Source: Pseudomonas parasichuanensis (GTDB lineage Bacteria > Pseudomonadota > Gammaproteobacteria > Pseudomonadales > Pseudomonadaceae). From it: a stretch of 64,000 nt of DNA. Within the stretch, counting starts at the first letter, position 1. Every line of letters begins with the position of its first letter. Under the pieces are notes generated by a model, which saw only the letters and a list, made by a program, of their open reading frames with translations, was not told the origin of the DNA and did not search any database. Shown piece by piece: positions 63,707-64,000 of this stretch. The stretch lies in contig NZ_BQHO01000016.1 of the NCBI RefSeq assembly GCF_021601385.1, forward strand, positions 58,027-122,026. Direction: 5' to 3'. Both the position numbers and the translations under genes were made by a program.

Positions 63707-64000
63707 ACCCTGTCGATGCCGGAAAACTGTTTGCCCTGAGCCTGCTGCTGGCCAGCAACCTGGCCCTGGCCCACGCCGGCCATGATCATGGCGGTGCACC
63801 CCAGGCACCGCCCGCCGCCCACCAGGAAAAAGCCAGCGTGCGCTTCGCCGATGTCGCGCTGCTGGACCAGGACGGCATGCCGGTGCGCCTGGAAAAGGAC
63901 CTGGTGGGCGACCACCTGGTGGTGATGGGCTTCATCTACACCAGCTGCACCACGGTGTGCCCGGTGGTGTCCTCGATCATGGGCAAGGTCCAGCAGCAGC
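63703..64000 (+). CDS. SCO-family copper chaperone (partial, cut by window end)
   Basis: The first 99 residues of a SCO1/SenC-type thioredoxin-fold protein. After a signal peptide (MNPVDAGKLFALSLLLASNLALA) and a His-rich stretch (HAGHDHGG), the copper-binding CxxxC appears as TSCTTVCPVVSSIMG. Such proteins deliver copper to oxidases. The gene continues past 64000. It is coupled to the propeller gene and lies downstream of the multicopper oxidase, so it may load copper into that enzyme. Confidence 0.88.
   Translation, partial: MNPVDAGKLFALSLLLASNLALAHAGHDHGGAPQAPPAAHQEKASVRFADVALLDQDGMPVRLEKDLVGDHLVVMGFIYTSCTTVCPVVSSIMGKVQQQ

Overview
The window comes from a Pseudomonas chromosome, most likely of the P. 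putida group. The evidence is the high GC coding bias, the typical P. putida-style palindromic intergenic repeats (cores resembling GTGGGAGC...GGCTTGCC and CTGTAGGAGCGGCC), and the gene families present (NhaB, DUF3300/DUF2950 pair, DUF3077, several polyamine loci). I found no transposase, integrase, prophage, rRNA or CRISPR array. All family names are assigned by eye from the translated proteins, without database searches.

Layout. 0-4.6 kb: a LysE-type exporter, then a two-gene McrBC-like type IV restriction unit on the minus strand. 4.8-14.2 kb: housekeeping and accessory genes (DUF3300/DUF2950, a GST, a nucleotidyltransferase, a TonB-dependent siderophore receptor with a possible Fur site, DUF1275, GNAT, an alpha/beta hydrolase, a DHFR-like protein). 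14.4-18.5 kb: NhaB antiporter, dienoyl-CoA isomerase, NudC and a TauE/SafE permease. 18.7-27.8 kb: a polyamine/agmatine block with gamma-glutamylputrescine synthetase-like, XRE-cupin regulator and FAD oxidase genes on one strand, LysR-agmatine deiminase-polyamine binding protein on the other, and a second FAD oxidase.

28.0-41.1 kb lies between two identical copies of tRNA-Val(GAC). It holds a five-gene basic amino acid ABC transporter operon of AotJQMOP layout with an RpiR regulator, an EGKCG-repeat EF-hand secreted protein, an Ohr peroxidase, and a complete 3-hydroxybenzoate/gentisate catabolic cluster with a divergent LysR regulator. The gentisate enzymes convert 3-hydroxybenzoate to gentisate, maleylpyruvate, fumarylpyruvate, then pyruvate and fumarate.

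41.2-54.2 kb is a mixed region: AraC regulator and alcohol dehydrogenase, two AT-richer orphan genes (a 144-aa protein and a metallophosphoesterase lipoprotein), SotB, small enzymes, a LysE exporter, an MbtH protein with a type II thioesterase but no NRPS, and an isochorismatase-family hydrolase with a structured leader. 54.3-64 kb carries a 1953-residue multicopper oxidase of the MnxG/MofA manganese-oxidase type. After a terminator and a repeat-rich spacer come two small Pseudomonas-type proteins with a structured RNA leader. They are followed by a translationally coupled chain: a 24-codon Cys-containing leader ORF, a membrane-anchored beta-propeller protein, and a SCO-type copper chaperone cut by the window edge. 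The most interesting points are the oxidase/SCO/propeller locus with its Cys leader ORF, the orphan EGKCG protein, the tRNA-bounded 13-kb segment, the McrB homologue with an unusual N-terminus, and three structured RNA candidates.
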